DNA from: Bifidobacterium olomucense
GTDB taxonomy: Bacteria > Actinomycetota > Actinomycetes > Actinomycetales > Bifidobacteriaceae
Assembly: GCF_012932375.1 (NCBI RefSeq)
Contig: NZ_JAAIIG010000010.1
Location: forward strand, 1 to 64,000
Direction: 5' to 3'
Length of the DNA: 64,000 bases
A program made the position numbers and the translations under genes. Of this stretch, positions 27,314 through 35,841 are shown piece by piece. Numbering within the stretch: the stretch's first letter is position 1; each line of letters starts with the position of its first letter. Below the pieces are notes generated by a model that was given only the letters and a program-made list of their open reading frames with translations, had not been told where the DNA came from and made no database searches.

Positions 27314-29602
27314 CTACTCCAGTTGTTCGGATAGCTCCAGCCATTCGGCTTCGAGATCATCGCTTTCCGAGGTCAGGGCATTGAGCTGCTCATTGAGTTT
27401 GTTGAGGCCCTCGTAGTCCGCAGGATCATGGGCGGCCATCTGAGACTCCAGATCGGTTTTCTGCTCTTCGAGCTTGGCGAGCTTGCGCTCGATGGCCTTC
27501 ACACGCTTGGATGCCTCATGGAACGCCTTGCCAGTGAGTTTCCGCGAAGCTTCGGCAGACTCATCGGCACCAGTCTCGATATCATTCGCCGCCACGGATG
27601 ACGAGGAATCTCGCGCGGCAACGGATGCCGTAGCAGATGCGGCACCGGATCCGCCGGACTTGCTGCGGCGACCAGACGAGCTTCCGGTGCCTGCAATGCC
27701 GGCCGTCATCGGAGGCAATCCCTTGCCGTTTGCAATCGCCTCCACCATATCGAGATAATCCTGCACACCACCGGGCAAGTGACGGACCTTGCCACCCAAC
27801 AGAGCGAATTGCTGGTCAGTGACACGCTCCAACAGGTATCGATCATGGGAAACCACAATCAGCGTACCCGGCCAAGTATCGAGCAGGTCTTCCATCACGG
27901 CGAGCATATCGGTATCGAGATCGTTGCCGGGCTCGTCCATAATGAGCACATTCGGCTCATCCAGAAGAATCAACAACAGCTGCATACGGCGTTTCTGGCC
28001 ACCGGAAAGATCACGGATAGGCGTCATGAGCTGGGCGGATTCAAAGCCCAAACGCTCCATCAGCTGACCGGGAGTAACTTCCTTGCCATCCACGATATAG
28101 CTCGGCTTATAACGGGAAAGCACTTCCTTGATCTTGTACTTGCCGAGTTTCTCCAACTCATCAAGGCGCTGCGAGAGCACGGCGAACTTTACCGTCTTGC
28201 CGATGTTCACGTGCCCGGCAGTCGGCGTAATCGTACCGTCAATCAGCTTGAGCAACGTGGATTTGCCGGCACCATTCGCACCGACAATGCCGAAACGGTC
28301 GCCCGGACCAATCAGCCAAGTCACATCATCGAGAATCTCTCGACCAGACACCGTGACCTTACGGGCGGCAGAAGTCGCGGCAGTCGTATCGTCTCCGGAA
28401 TCAGCAATGCCGCCACCGATGGTTTCGCCACCGGTGTTCATGCGTCGTACCTCACGGTCGTCAGCCAGCGATGCACTGCCCTCGGCTTCAGCTTTCGCGC
28501 GCGCTTCTTCGGCGGCGGCGACGGCCTCGGGAACCCCGGCGTCCACCAAGCGAGGATCGGTCATATCGGTGACCGCCACCTCAACCGAACCATGCAGCTG
28601 CGGTTCGGCGTACATGGCGTTGACCACATCCACACGCGAGGCGGAATCGGCGAGCGCCGCCGCATCCGGGTCAATACGGTCCACGGCGGACACCGTGCCC
28701 TGCGTATGCTCGAAAATCTGGGTCACATCGATAAGATCGACCACCTGCTTACCCAGGCGGGAAGTTGCCATCTGCTTCAGTTCAAGCGTATTGCGCATCG
28801 GCGGCACGTCGGCGATGAGCTCACGTGCGGCCTTGACGTGGAATTTCTGCTTGGTGGAGCGGGCACGAGCGCCGCGTGACAGCCAGGCAAGCTCCTTACG
28901 GGCCAGATTGCGGCGTTTCGTCTCGCGCACATCAGCTTGGCGGTCGCGTTCCACACGCTGCAGCATATACGCCGAGTAGCCGCCCTCGAACGGCTCGATC
29001 TCGCCGTCGTGCACCTCCCACATCGATTCGCACACCTCGTCGAGGAACCAGCGATCATGAGTGACCAGCAGCAGCGCGCCTTGGCCGCGAGACCAGCGGT
29101 TCTTCAGATGTTCGGCCAGCCAATGGATGGTGACCACATCAAGATGGTTGGTGGGCTCGTCGAGCGCGAGAATATCCCAATCCTTAAGCAGCAGACGTGC
29201 CAAATCGGCGCGGCGGCGCTGACCACCAGAAAGCGAGCCGACCTTGGCATCCAGACTCATGCCGCCAAGCAGGGCTTCGACGATCTCGCGGGAGGCATTG
29301 TCGGACGCCCACTCATAATCGGCCCGGCCTTCGAGCGCCGCCTCGCGGATCGTCACCTCGTCATCGAGAGGATCGCGCTGGTCGAGCATGCCGAACGTAA
29401 GGCCGCCACGCTTGGTCACACGGCCGGAATCCGGCTCCTGCGTTCCTTTGAACAGATGCAGCAACGTGGATTTACCGTCGCCGTTGCGGCCGACGATGCC
29501 GATGCGGTCGCCTTCAAACACACCTTGGGTGACGTCGTTAAAGATGGTCTTTGTCGCGAAAGCGAGCGAAACGTGTTCCAGTCCAATATCGTAAGTCGGC
29601 AT
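27314..29602 (-). CDS. ABC-F family ATPase (Uup/EttA-like)
   Basis: A 762-residue soluble protein with two ATP-binding cassettes and no membrane segments. First cassette: Walker A IVGRNGDGKSTLLHL, signature LSGGQRRRADLARLL, Walker B ILALDEPTNHLD. Second: IVGANGAGKSTLLKL, LSGGQKRRMQLLLIL, LIMDEPGNDLD. The inter-domain linker carries a roughly 90-residue insert with Ala/Glu-rich and Gly-rich parts (about 310-400), and the C-terminus has a Ser/Gly/Ala-rich stretch then a coiled coil (KRVKAIERKLAKLEEQKTDL). ABC-F proteins act on the ribosomal E site or in DNA repair. Antibiotic protection is possible but not indicated. Confidence 0.9.
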   Translation of the reverse strand: MPTYDIGLEHVSLAFATKTIFNDVTQGVFEGDRIGIVGRNGDGKSTLLHLFKGTQEPDSGRVTKRGGLTFGMLDQRDPLDDEVTIREAALEGRADYEWASDNASREIVEALLGGMSLDAKVGSLSGGQRRRADLARLLLKDWDILALDEPTNHLDVVTIHWLAEHLKNRWSRGQGALLLVTHDRWFLDEVCESMWEVHDGEIEPFEGGYSAYMLQRVERDRQADVRETKRRNLARKELAWLSRGARARSTKQKFHVKAARELIADVPPMRNTLELKQMATSRLGKQVVDLIDVTQIFEHTQGTVSAVDRIDPDAAALADSASRVDVVNAMYAEPQLHGSVEVAVTDMTDPRLVDAGVPEAVAAAEEARAKAEAEGSASLADDREVRRMNTGGETIGGGIADSGDDTTAATSAARKVTVSGREILDDVTWLIGPGDRFGIVGANGAGKSTLLKLIDGTITPTAGHVNIGKTVKFAVLSQRLDELEKLGKYKIKEVLSRYKPSYIVDGKEVTPGQLMERLGFESAQLMTPIRDLSGGQKRRMQLLLILLDEPNVLIMDEPGNDLDTDMLAVMEDLLDTWPGTLIVVSHDRYLLERVTDQQFALLGGKVRHLPGGVQDYLDMVEAIANGKGLPPMTAGIAGTGSSSGRRSKSGGSGAASATASVAARDSSSSVAANDIETGADESAEASRKLTGKAFHEASKRVKAIERKLAKLEEQKTDLESQMAAHDPADYEGLNKLNEQLNALTSESDDLEAEWLELSEQLE

Positions 29603-29748
29603 GATTCACCAATGTAGCGGCATGCTTGCCCATCTTCAGCCCGGTTGCGGGCCACCTCCGCTTCTCTCCGTGGGGCATATGGCCCTCCGCCGTCCACGGC
29701 GCGGCAATTTCCTCACAGTGTGGCTGCCGCAACAGTCACCGACAATGC

Positions 29749-29773
29749 AAAATGGCTGGAAACGGCCATTTTT
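29749..29773 (-). terminator. terminator downstream of the glutamine amidotransferase
   Basis: AAAATGGC and GCCATTTT form an 8-bp stem. Read on the minus strand it ends in TTTT and lies about 80 nt after the amidotransferase stop. Confidence 0.55.
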
Positions 29774-29820
29774 GCTGGGCCTGCTGTTCCAGACGGTGGA
29801 TGGTTTGCCGCATGGCGCAG

Positions 29821-29857
29821 GATTACCGAAGATTACCGAGGATTACCGAGGATTACT
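29821..29857. repeat. 10-bp tandem repeat covering the amidotransferase stop codon
   Basis: Nearly four copies of GATTACCGAG; the last copy contains the stop codon of the amidotransferase (TAA on the minus strand, 29853-29855). Confidence 0.9.
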
Positions 29858-30581
29858 GGTTGAGGGTTTGCGCGTAGGAGTTGCAACGGGCGGCGAAACC
29901 GGAGAACACCTGTTCGGCCAGCGGCTGCAGCAACGGGTCGTATTGCTCGAACGCCTCGCGCAGCGCAGATTTGGAACCGCCTACAGCTTTCAGATCCTTG
30001 ACCATGCTCGGCTCGTCCAGCCATTCATCCAGCAACGAGCGGCATACCTCAAGATGGAACTGCATACCCAACGCCGATCCCAAACGGAAAGCCTGTACCT
30101 TGGTAACGCTGGAACGCGCCAGCAGCTGGGCTCCCTCAGGCAGTCCGACCACATCGTTATGCCAGTGCAGCACATTGACCTGCTTGTCCCACATGGAGAA
30201 GAAATCATGCTTGTCCATGCGCTTGATAGGCGCAAAGCCGATTTCCGGAGCGTCACCCCTGCGCAGTTGAGCGCCCAATGCAGTCGCAATGATCTGGTGC
30301 CCGAGGCACACGCCAAGCAATGGCTTGTTCGACGCCACGGCGGCACGGGCCAGCTTGGCCTCCACCTTGAGCCCTGGATACTGGTCGTAATCCTGCGCGC
30401 CCATAGGGCCGCCCATAATTACCACGCCGGCGAGCTCCTTGAAATCCGGCAAATCGGGTTTCTTCTTGTCGGCGATGTTCAACGTCACCGTCTTCAATCC
30501 GAGGTCCTCAAGATTGGACAGGATACGCCCCGGACGTTCCCAGGGAACATGTTGCAGAATGAGCACTTGTGGTGTGGCCAT
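29853..30581 (-). CDS. class I glutamine amidotransferase (GMP-synthase-like GATase domain protein)
   Basis: A 242-residue stand-alone amidotransferase-fold protein. The nucleophile cysteine is in LLGVCLGHQIIATALG, the histidine in LGMQFHLEVC and an acidic residue follows. GGPMGAQDYDQYP marks the oxyanion region. Such proteins release ammonia from glutamine or act as gamma-glutamyl hydrolases; no synthetase partner is adjacent. ATG 30581 is chosen; an ATG at 30590 is equally possible, as neither has a clear ribosome binding site. It is divergent from cysS across a region with 12-bp GC-rich tandem repeats. Confidence 0.8.
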   Translation of the reverse strand: MATPQVLILQHVPWERPGRILSNLEDLGLKTVTLNIADKKKPDLPDFKELAGVVIMGGPMGAQDYDQYPGLKVEAKLARAAVASNKPLLGVCLGHQIIATALGAQLRRGDAPEIGFAPIKRMDKHDFFSMWDKQVNVLHWHNDVVGLPEGAQLLARSSVTKVQAFRLGSALGMQFHLEVCRSLLDEWLDEPSMVKDLKAVGGSKSALREAFEQYDPLLQPLAEQVFSGFAARCNSYAQTLNQ

Positions 30582-30667
30582 GCCTTCCATTGTGGCACGA
30601 ACTGCACCCGTATATGTAAACCGTGCGAATAATGGCGGGGGCGACGGCTGGCAATGGGCGGGGGCGA

Positions 30668-30716
30668 AGGGCCGAGCGGCCGTCCGAGCGATCGTCCGAG
30701 CGGCCGTCCGAGCGGC
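30668..30716. repeat. 12-bp GC-rich tandem repeat in the GATase/cysS divergent promoter region
   Basis: About four units of CGTCCGAGCGGC-type sequence (one with AT for the last GC step) lie in the 205-bp gap between the divergent genes. Length change here could alter spacing of the two promoters. Confidence 0.8.
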
Positions 30717-30786
30717 CGTCGCAATTCGAACATCGCCATACTCCGGCGGCGCTTCATGTCTGACTCGTTTCCTACGCTTGACTGTT

Positions 30787-32436
30787 ATGGGAAACAGCCA
30801 AGAACCGCAGGATTTCAACAATTCCGTCATGCCTTCGAGTCTGACTCCGGTACACGTGGCCAAGGCCGCGGCCGAACTCAGCCTCTACGATACGGCTTCA
30901 CATCAGGTCAGCCATTTCGTACCGATCAAACCCGGCGAAGTGGGCATTTACGTGTGTGGCGCAACGGTGCAGTCATCTCCGCATATCGGCCATATTCGCG
31001 CGGCCGTGGCGTTCGATATCGTGCGCCGTTGGTTCCTGAAGCTTGGCTACAAGGTCACGTTCGTGCGCAATGTGACCGATATCGACGACAAGATTCTCGA
31101 TAAGGCCGCAGCCGCAGGTCAACGCTGGTGGGCACGCGCCTACTACTACGAGCGCGAATTCACCGAGGCCTACAACACACTTGGCGTGCTGCCTCCGACC
31201 GTCGAGCCTCGCGCCACCGGCCATATGTCGGACATGATCGATCTCATCCAGCGCATTCTGGACAACGGTCACGGCTACGTGGTGACCGACGCGGACGACA
31301 AACCGACCGGCAACGTGTACTTCGATGTGGCATCTTGGCCGCATTACGGCGAGCTGACCCATCAGAAGCAGACCGCTGAAGTGGACGAGGCCGCGGCCGT
31401 CGCCGATCGGATGGGTCCGTCCGTGGATGCCGCCGGTGAAGACAAGTACAACCCTGTCGATCCGGCCGACATCTCCCCCGACAAGCATGATCCGCGTGAC
31501 TTCGCACTGTGGAAAGCCCCGAAGGACACCGATCCTGAGGATGCTCGCTGGTCCACGCCGTTCGGCGTCGGCCGCCCGGGCTGGCATATCGAGTGCTCCG
31601 CCATGTCGCACCGCTACTTGGGCGACGGCTTCGACATCCATGGCGGCGGCTTGGACCTGCGTTTCCCGCATCATGAGAACGAGATGGCCCAGACCCGAGC
31701 GGCAGGATACCCCTCTGCGGCCCGTTGGATGCATTCGGCGTGGGTGACCGCCAAGGGCGAGAAGATGTCGAAGTCGCTGGGCACCGGCCTGTCCGTGCCC
31801 TCCGTATTGGCCGAGCATTCCGCCTGGGTGGTGCGTTACGCCCTCGGCTCCGTGCAATATCGCTCGATGCTGGAGTGGTCCGATCAGGCGCTGGTGGAGG
31901 CACAAGCTGCTTACGACCGCATTGCGAACTTCATCGAGCGCGCTGGCGTGGTGTTGGAAGACCAGCCCTCCCGTGAAGAGGTGGCCGCAGTGTCCGCCGA
32001 CGCTCTGCCTGTCGACTTCGTGGCTGCAATGAATGACGACATCAATGTGTCCGGTGCGACCGCCGCGATCTTCACCGCCATCCGCTCCGGCAATACGCTG
32101 TTGTCCAAGCTTGCCGACCGCGTGGATTCCGAGGCGGCCAAGGCTGAGGTCCGCGAGATTCTGGTCTCTGTGCGTGCCATGCTCGACACGTTGGGCTTGG
32201 ATCCGTTGGCCGAGCCGTGGCTCTCCGACGGTGCGGCAGGCGGAGCCGGCACAGGCGCGGACGAGTCTCCCGAGCACACGGCGCTTGAGGCGTTGATCAC
32301 CGAACAGCTTCAGGCCCGTCAGGAGGCTCGCAAGGCTCGTGACTTCACCAAGGCCGATGCGATTCGCGACGCTTTGGGTGCAGCCGGCATCGCCATCGAG
32401 GATGGCCCGCAGGGTTCGACTTGGAGCTTGAAGTAG
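30787..32436 (+). CDS. cysS: cysteine--tRNA ligase
   Basis: A 549-residue class I aminoacyl-tRNA synthetase. HIGH motif SPHIGHI and KMSKS motif GEKMSKSLGTG are intact; zinc ligands are CGATV and, later, IECSAMSHRYLG and HHENEMAQ. The protein is about 90 residues longer than usual, with an insert around residues 195-235 rich in Asp/Pro/Ala (SVDAAGEDKYNPVDPAD) and an N-terminal addition. ATG 30787 lies 8 nt after TACGCT with no Shine-Dalgarno, consistent with a leaderless mRNA. The TAG stop is in the first of two exact 12-bp repeats. Confidence 0.95.
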   Translation: MGNSQEPQDFNNSVMPSSLTPVHVAKAAAELSLYDTASHQVSHFVPIKPGEVGIYVCGATVQSSPHIGHIRAAVAFDIVRRWFLKLGYKVTFVRNVTDIDDKILDKAAAAGQRWWARAYYYEREFTEAYNTLGVLPPTVEPRATGHMSDMIDLIQRILDNGHGYVVTDADDKPTGNVYFDVASWPHYGELTHQKQTAEVDEAAAVADRMGPSVDAAGEDKYNPVDPADISPDKHDPRDFALWKAPKDTDPEDARWSTPFGVGRPGWHIECSAMSHRYLGDGFDIHGGGLDLRFPHHENEMAQTRAAGYPSAARWMHSAWVTAKGEKMSKSLGTGLSVPSVLAEHSAWVVRYALGSVQYRSMLEWSDQALVEAQAAYDRIANFIERAGVVLEDQPSREEVAAVSADALPVDFVAAMNDDINVSGATAAIFTAIRSGNTLLSKLADRVDSEAAKAEVREILVSVRAMLDTLGLDPLAEPWLSDGAAGGAGTGADESPEHTALEALITEQLQARQEARKARDFTKADAIRDALGAAGIAIEDGPQGSTWSLK

Positions 32437-32452
32437 CGTTTGAAGTAGCGTT
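32429..32452. repeat. exact 12-bp duplication including the cysS stop codon
   Basis: TGAAGTAGCGTT occurs twice in tandem. The first copy carries the in-frame TAG. Confidence 0.9.
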
Positions 32453-32466
32453 CCGGTAATTGTTCG

Positions 32467-32517
32467 TGGCACGATTGCGCAAAATGCATATTATTGCGCA
32501 ATCGTGCCATTATTTTT
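32467..32517 (+). terminator. strong terminator after cysS
   Basis: A perfect 16-bp stem, TGGCACGATTGCGCAA with an 11-nt loop, is followed by TTATTTTTTG. Confidence 0.9.
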
Positions 32518-32599
32518 TGCCACAACCGAGTGGTACACCGGTTCCCAAGCCGTTTGGACCCCACTTTTTGGCTCAAGATGGAAAGCCATCAAAAAATGA

Positions 32600-32646
32600 A
32601 GTGGTACGTTATCACGCAATAAGCAATACGGCGATGACGTACCACT
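32600..32646. repeat. AGTGGTACGT inverted repeat
   Basis: AGTGGTACGT (32600-32609) and its complement (32637-32646) enclose 27 nt. The AGTGGTAC arm is shared with the three palindromes at 38790-39009. Confidence 0.6.
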
Positions 32647-32673
32647 GAACGTTCCGACTAATCGCTCAATAAT

Positions 32674-33582
32674 TTAGTCGAATACGAAGTCCACATCCAC
32701 GATGTGCAGCCGTTTCTTGAGTTCCTGTTCCAGCGAGCGCTTGCACTCCACTAGGTCAGCCACGTCAATCGTGTCGCTCACACCGCTCAGGTACACGTCC
32801 ACCGTGTAGTTCATGCCGGTCTTGAAAATCAACGTCTGCTCGTATTCAGTGCCTTTAGGCAGATGACGCAGCGCGGCGGATTCCGCAAACGCGTTGGTCT
32901 CGTCATCATCATGCACACCGCCGACCAATTCGATGAATGCTTCCTTGAGCACGCTGAACGGCTCTTTGATAGTCAGCGCGACCAATGCCACGGTGATGAA
33001 GAAGTCGCCGGTGTAATGCAGGAAGTCCAACGGGCCTCCAGCGGGCAATATCATCAGGAACACCGCTACCGCACCGATGCCAAACGACATCGCACCATCC
33101 ACCAGCGTGCTTTTGCATTCGGCAGTGAGCATGGTGCTGGCGTTGCGAATAACCCGGTTTTCACGACGGTAATACACGTACAGGCCGAAGCAGATCAGCA
33201 CAGTGGCCACTTCATAGATCACCACCGGTCCGGTGACGATGCGTTCGCCGTCGCCGAGCACAAAGTAGTCGTAGGCCACCTGGCAGACGTCGATCAGCGA
33301 ATACACCAGCAGGGACATGGTGAAGATGGCTTTGCAGATCGCATAGATCGGTTCCAGCGCAAACATGCCGTTGGGGAACCGTTCGGTGGTGCGCACGGTT
33401 CGGGTAGACAGATACACCGCGACCAGACCTGAAAGCACAGAGATGGCGGTAAAGGAGAAATCGAGGAACATGGCCTTGAGACCGGTCATGAAGAACACGG
33501 CCATACCGGCCGCAACCTGAATCGTATTGACGACGATGCCAACGATCAGGGCTTTGCGTTCGATGGTTTTATGTTGTGGCAT
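32674..33582 (-). CDS. cation diffusion facilitator-type transporter
   Basis: A 302-residue membrane protein with about six hydrophobic segments, then a cytoplasmic C-terminal domain of about 90 residues (VDVYLSGVSDTIDVADLVECKRSLEQEL). LDFSFTAISVLSGLVAVYLS in the second segment and HYTGDFFITVALVAL in the fifth occupy the positions of the metal-binding D/H-x3-D sites of the CDF family, although the second-segment site is not canonical, so the ion (Zn, Mn, Fe) is not predictable. ATG 33582 follows GGAAGG at 7 nt. Single gene. Confidence 0.8.
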   Translation of the reverse strand: MPQHKTIERKALIVGIVVNTIQVAAGMAVFFMTGLKAMFLDFSFTAISVLSGLVAVYLSTRTVRTTERFPNGMFALEPIYAICKAIFTMSLLVYSLIDVCQVAYDYFVLGDGERIVTGPVVIYEVATVLICFGLYVYYRRENRVIRNASTMLTAECKSTLVDGAMSFGIGAVAVFLMILPAGGPLDFLHYTGDFFITVALVALTIKEPFSVLKEAFIELVGGVHDDDETNAFAESAALRHLPKGTEYEQTLIFKTGMNYTVDVYLSGVSDTIDVADLVECKRSLEQELKKRLHIVDVDFVFD

Positions 33583-33866
33583 AAGCGGGCCTTCCTTATT
33601 GCACGGCATGTCTGCGTTGGCCCGCTACTTCACTGGCTCACGGTTTTCTCCGACCCGTTGGCTCGATTCGCGAGGGCGCACGGCAGTCTGCGTATAGGGT
33701 GGTGTCCAAGGATTTTCAAAACAGCATAAGCATTCCAAAAAACACTGGATTTTTAGCCATTCCATAGTACCGGAGACCCCTCGATCAACACAGCGCAGTT
33801 GCGCCGCCAGCGAATGAACTCCCCCCACTCCCGCTCCCCCTCCTCTCTCTCCTCCCTCTCCCCCAT

Positions 33867-34011
33867 GCACTTTTCGCACGAAAATTGCGTGTAAGCACCT
33901 CGCAAGACCCCGTTCCCGCACTTTTCGCACGAAAATTGCGTATGGACTGCGTATGGAGTGCGTATGGACGCCGCGAAAGGCCCGATAGCGTACTTTTCGC
34001 GCGAAAAGTAC
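33867..34011. repeat. three-copy TTTTCGCNCGAAAA palindrome cluster
   Basis: Copies 1 and 2 are identical over 24 bp and carry TTTTCGCACGAAAATTGCGT. Copy 3 is a perfect 22-bp palindrome with half GTACTTTTCGC. The spacing is about 51 and 72 bp. The last ends 41 bp before the TAGACT box of ffh. Confidence 0.85.
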
Positions 34012-34051
34012 ATGGTCAAGCGCAGCACGGCGCAATTTCCCGCGTGACGGC

Positions 34052-34057
34052 TAGACT
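34052..34057 (+). promoter_or_regulatory. TAGACT -10 box of a leaderless ffh transcript
   Basis: TAGACT ends 10 nt before ATG 34068 and no Shine-Dalgarno sequence is present between. Confidence 0.55.
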
Positions 34058-34067
34058 GTTGCCCATT

Positions 34068-35729
34068 ATGGCAGCATTTTCTTCTTTGACTGACAGACTC
34101 TCGAATGCGTTCAAGCATCTGAAGAGCAAAGGCAAGCTTTCCGAAGCGGATATCGACGGCACAATCCGCGAAATTCGCCGCGCACTGCTCGACGCCGATG
34201 TGGCACTCGAAGTGGTGCGCTCCTTCACCGGCAAGGTGCGCGAGCGTGCGCTGGGCACCGAGGTGTCCGAGGCGCTCAACCCCGCCCAGCAGGTGGTGAA
34301 GATCGTCCACGAAGAGTTGACCGACGTCCTCGGTCAGGGCGTGGATCGTCCGCTGAACTTCGCCAAGAATCCGCCGACGATCATCATGCTCGCCGGTCTG
34401 CAGGGTGCCGGTAAGACCACGCTGGCCGGCAAGCTCGGCTACTGGCTCAAGGACGCCGGTCACACGCCGCTGCTGGTGGCGGCCGATCTGCAGCGTCCGA
34501 ACGCCGTGACACAGCTGCAGGTGGTCGGCGAACGCGCTGGCGTACCGGTATACGCGCCGGAAAAGGGCGTGCAGACCCAAGCCGAAGGCGGCGAAGCGGT
34601 TTCCGCTCCGGGACTCACCACCGGCGATCCGGTCAAGGTGGCTCGCGATTCCATCGCGCTGGCCAAGCAAAAGCTGTATGACACGGTGATCATCGATACC
34701 GCCGGACGCTTGGGCGTGGATGAAGAGCTGATGAAGCAGGCTCGCGACATTCGCGACGCCGTGCAGCCCAACGAGATTCTGTTCGTCATCGACGCGATGA
34801 TCGGTCAGGATGCGGTCAAAACCGCCAAGGCTTTCGATGAGGGCGTGGACTTCACCGGCGTGGTGCTCTCCAAGCTCGATGGCGACGCCCGCGGCGGTGC
34901 GGCACTGTCCGTGGCATCCGTGACCGGCAAGCCGATCCTGTTCGCCTCCAACGGTGAGGGGCTGAAGGATTTCGAGGTCTTCCATCCGGACCGTATGGCT
35001 TCGCGTATCCTCGACATGGGCGACATCATGACCCTGATCGAGCAAGCGCAGAAGCAGTTCGACGAGGAGGAGGCTCGCAAGGCCGCCGCCAAGATCTCCG
35101 ATGGATCGTTCGGATTGGACGATTTCCTGGATCAGCTGCAGCAGGTCAGGAAGCTCGGTTCGATGAAGTCGCTGCTCGGCATGATTCCGGGTATGGCCCA
35201 GCACCGCAAGGAGCTGGAACAGTTCGATGAGAAGGAAATCGACCGCACCGAGGCGATTATCCGCTCGATGACACCGGCCGAACGCCGTGATCCGTCGATT
35301 ATCAACGGTTCGCGCCGCGCCCGCATCGCCTACGGTTCCGGCGTAACGGTTTCACAGGTCAACGCGCTGCTGCAGCGTTTTGAGCAGGCCGCGAAGATGA
35401 TGAAGCGCATGTCCAACCGCGCCGGCATGGGCGGCGGCATCCCCGGCTTCGGTGGCCCCGGTTCGGGCAACAGCAAGCGGAAAGGCAAGAACAAGAAGAA
35501 GGGCGGCAAGTCCGGCAACCCGATGAAGCGCGAGGCCGAGGAGAAGGCATTGCGCGACAAGCTGGCCGGCAAGTCCTCGGGCTCCACCGGCGGTTCCGCA
35601 TTCGCCAAGAAGCCGCAGAACCCGGCCCTGCCCGCCGGCCTTGAGCAGATGATGAATAACGCCGAGGGTAACGGCATGGAGATGCCCCCGAACCTTGGCG
35701 GCGGAATCGGTGGTCTGTTCGGCCGCTGA
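34068..35729 (+). CDS. ffh: signal recognition particle protein Ffh (SRP54)
   Basis: A 553-residue GTPase that binds signal sequences and 4.5S RNA and targets nascent membrane proteins. N domain FSSLTDRLSNAFKHLKSKG; G domain GLQGAGKTTLAGKLG (about 109-123), DLQRPNA, DTAGRLG and KLDGDARGGAAL; M domain from about 310 with RRARIAYGSGVTVSQVN. The C-terminus has an added Gly/Lys-rich then Gly/Met-rich tail (KRKGKNKKKGGKSGN, MPPNLGGGIGGLFG) of roughly 90 residues. A terminator follows at 35744-35776. Confidence 0.97.
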   Translation: MAAFSSLTDRLSNAFKHLKSKGKLSEADIDGTIREIRRALLDADVALEVVRSFTGKVRERALGTEVSEALNPAQQVVKIVHEELTDVLGQGVDRPLNFAKNPPTIIMLAGLQGAGKTTLAGKLGYWLKDAGHTPLLVAADLQRPNAVTQLQVVGERAGVPVYAPEKGVQTQAEGGEAVSAPGLTTGDPVKVARDSIALAKQKLYDTVIIDTAGRLGVDEELMKQARDIRDAVQPNEILFVIDAMIGQDAVKTAKAFDEGVDFTGVVLSKLDGDARGGAALSVASVTGKPILFASNGEGLKDFEVFHPDRMASRILDMGDIMTLIEQAQKQFDEEEARKAAAKISDGSFGLDDFLDQLQQVRKLGSMKSLLGMIPGMAQHRKELEQFDEKEIDRTEAIIRSMTPAERRDPSIINGSRRARIAYGSGVTVSQVNALLQRFEQAAKMMKRMSNRAGMGGGIPGFGGPGSGNSKRKGKNKKKGGKSGNPMKREAEEKALRDKLAGKSSGSTGGSAFAKKPQNPALPAGLEQMMNNAEGNGMEMPPNLGGGIGGLFGR

Positions 35730-35743
35730 TTCCAACTGCTTTC

Positions 35744-35776
35744 GGCTCCCCTCTTGAAGGAGGGGAGCCTATTTTT
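35744..35776 (+). terminator. intrinsic terminator after ffh
   Basis: GGCTCCCCTC, a 6-nt loop and its exact complement are followed by TATTTTTG. Confidence 0.9.
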
Positions 35777-35841
35777 GTACTTCAGTAGCTCAGTACGCAA
35801 GTTCGATACTTACGTAAGTTCGGTACTTAAGGAGTGTATCC

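Larger units (their letters stand above)
33583..34067. other. 485-bp region upstream of ffh with three TTTTCG/CGAAAA palindromes
   Basis: No gene is seen. It contains a C/T-rich run (33820-33864) and three copies of a (G)CACTTTTCGCACGAAAA-type element at 33867-33890, 33918-33941 and 33990-34011. A GCGTATGGA-type direct repeat lies at 33939-33969. The ffh promoter is at its right end. Confidence 0.8.
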
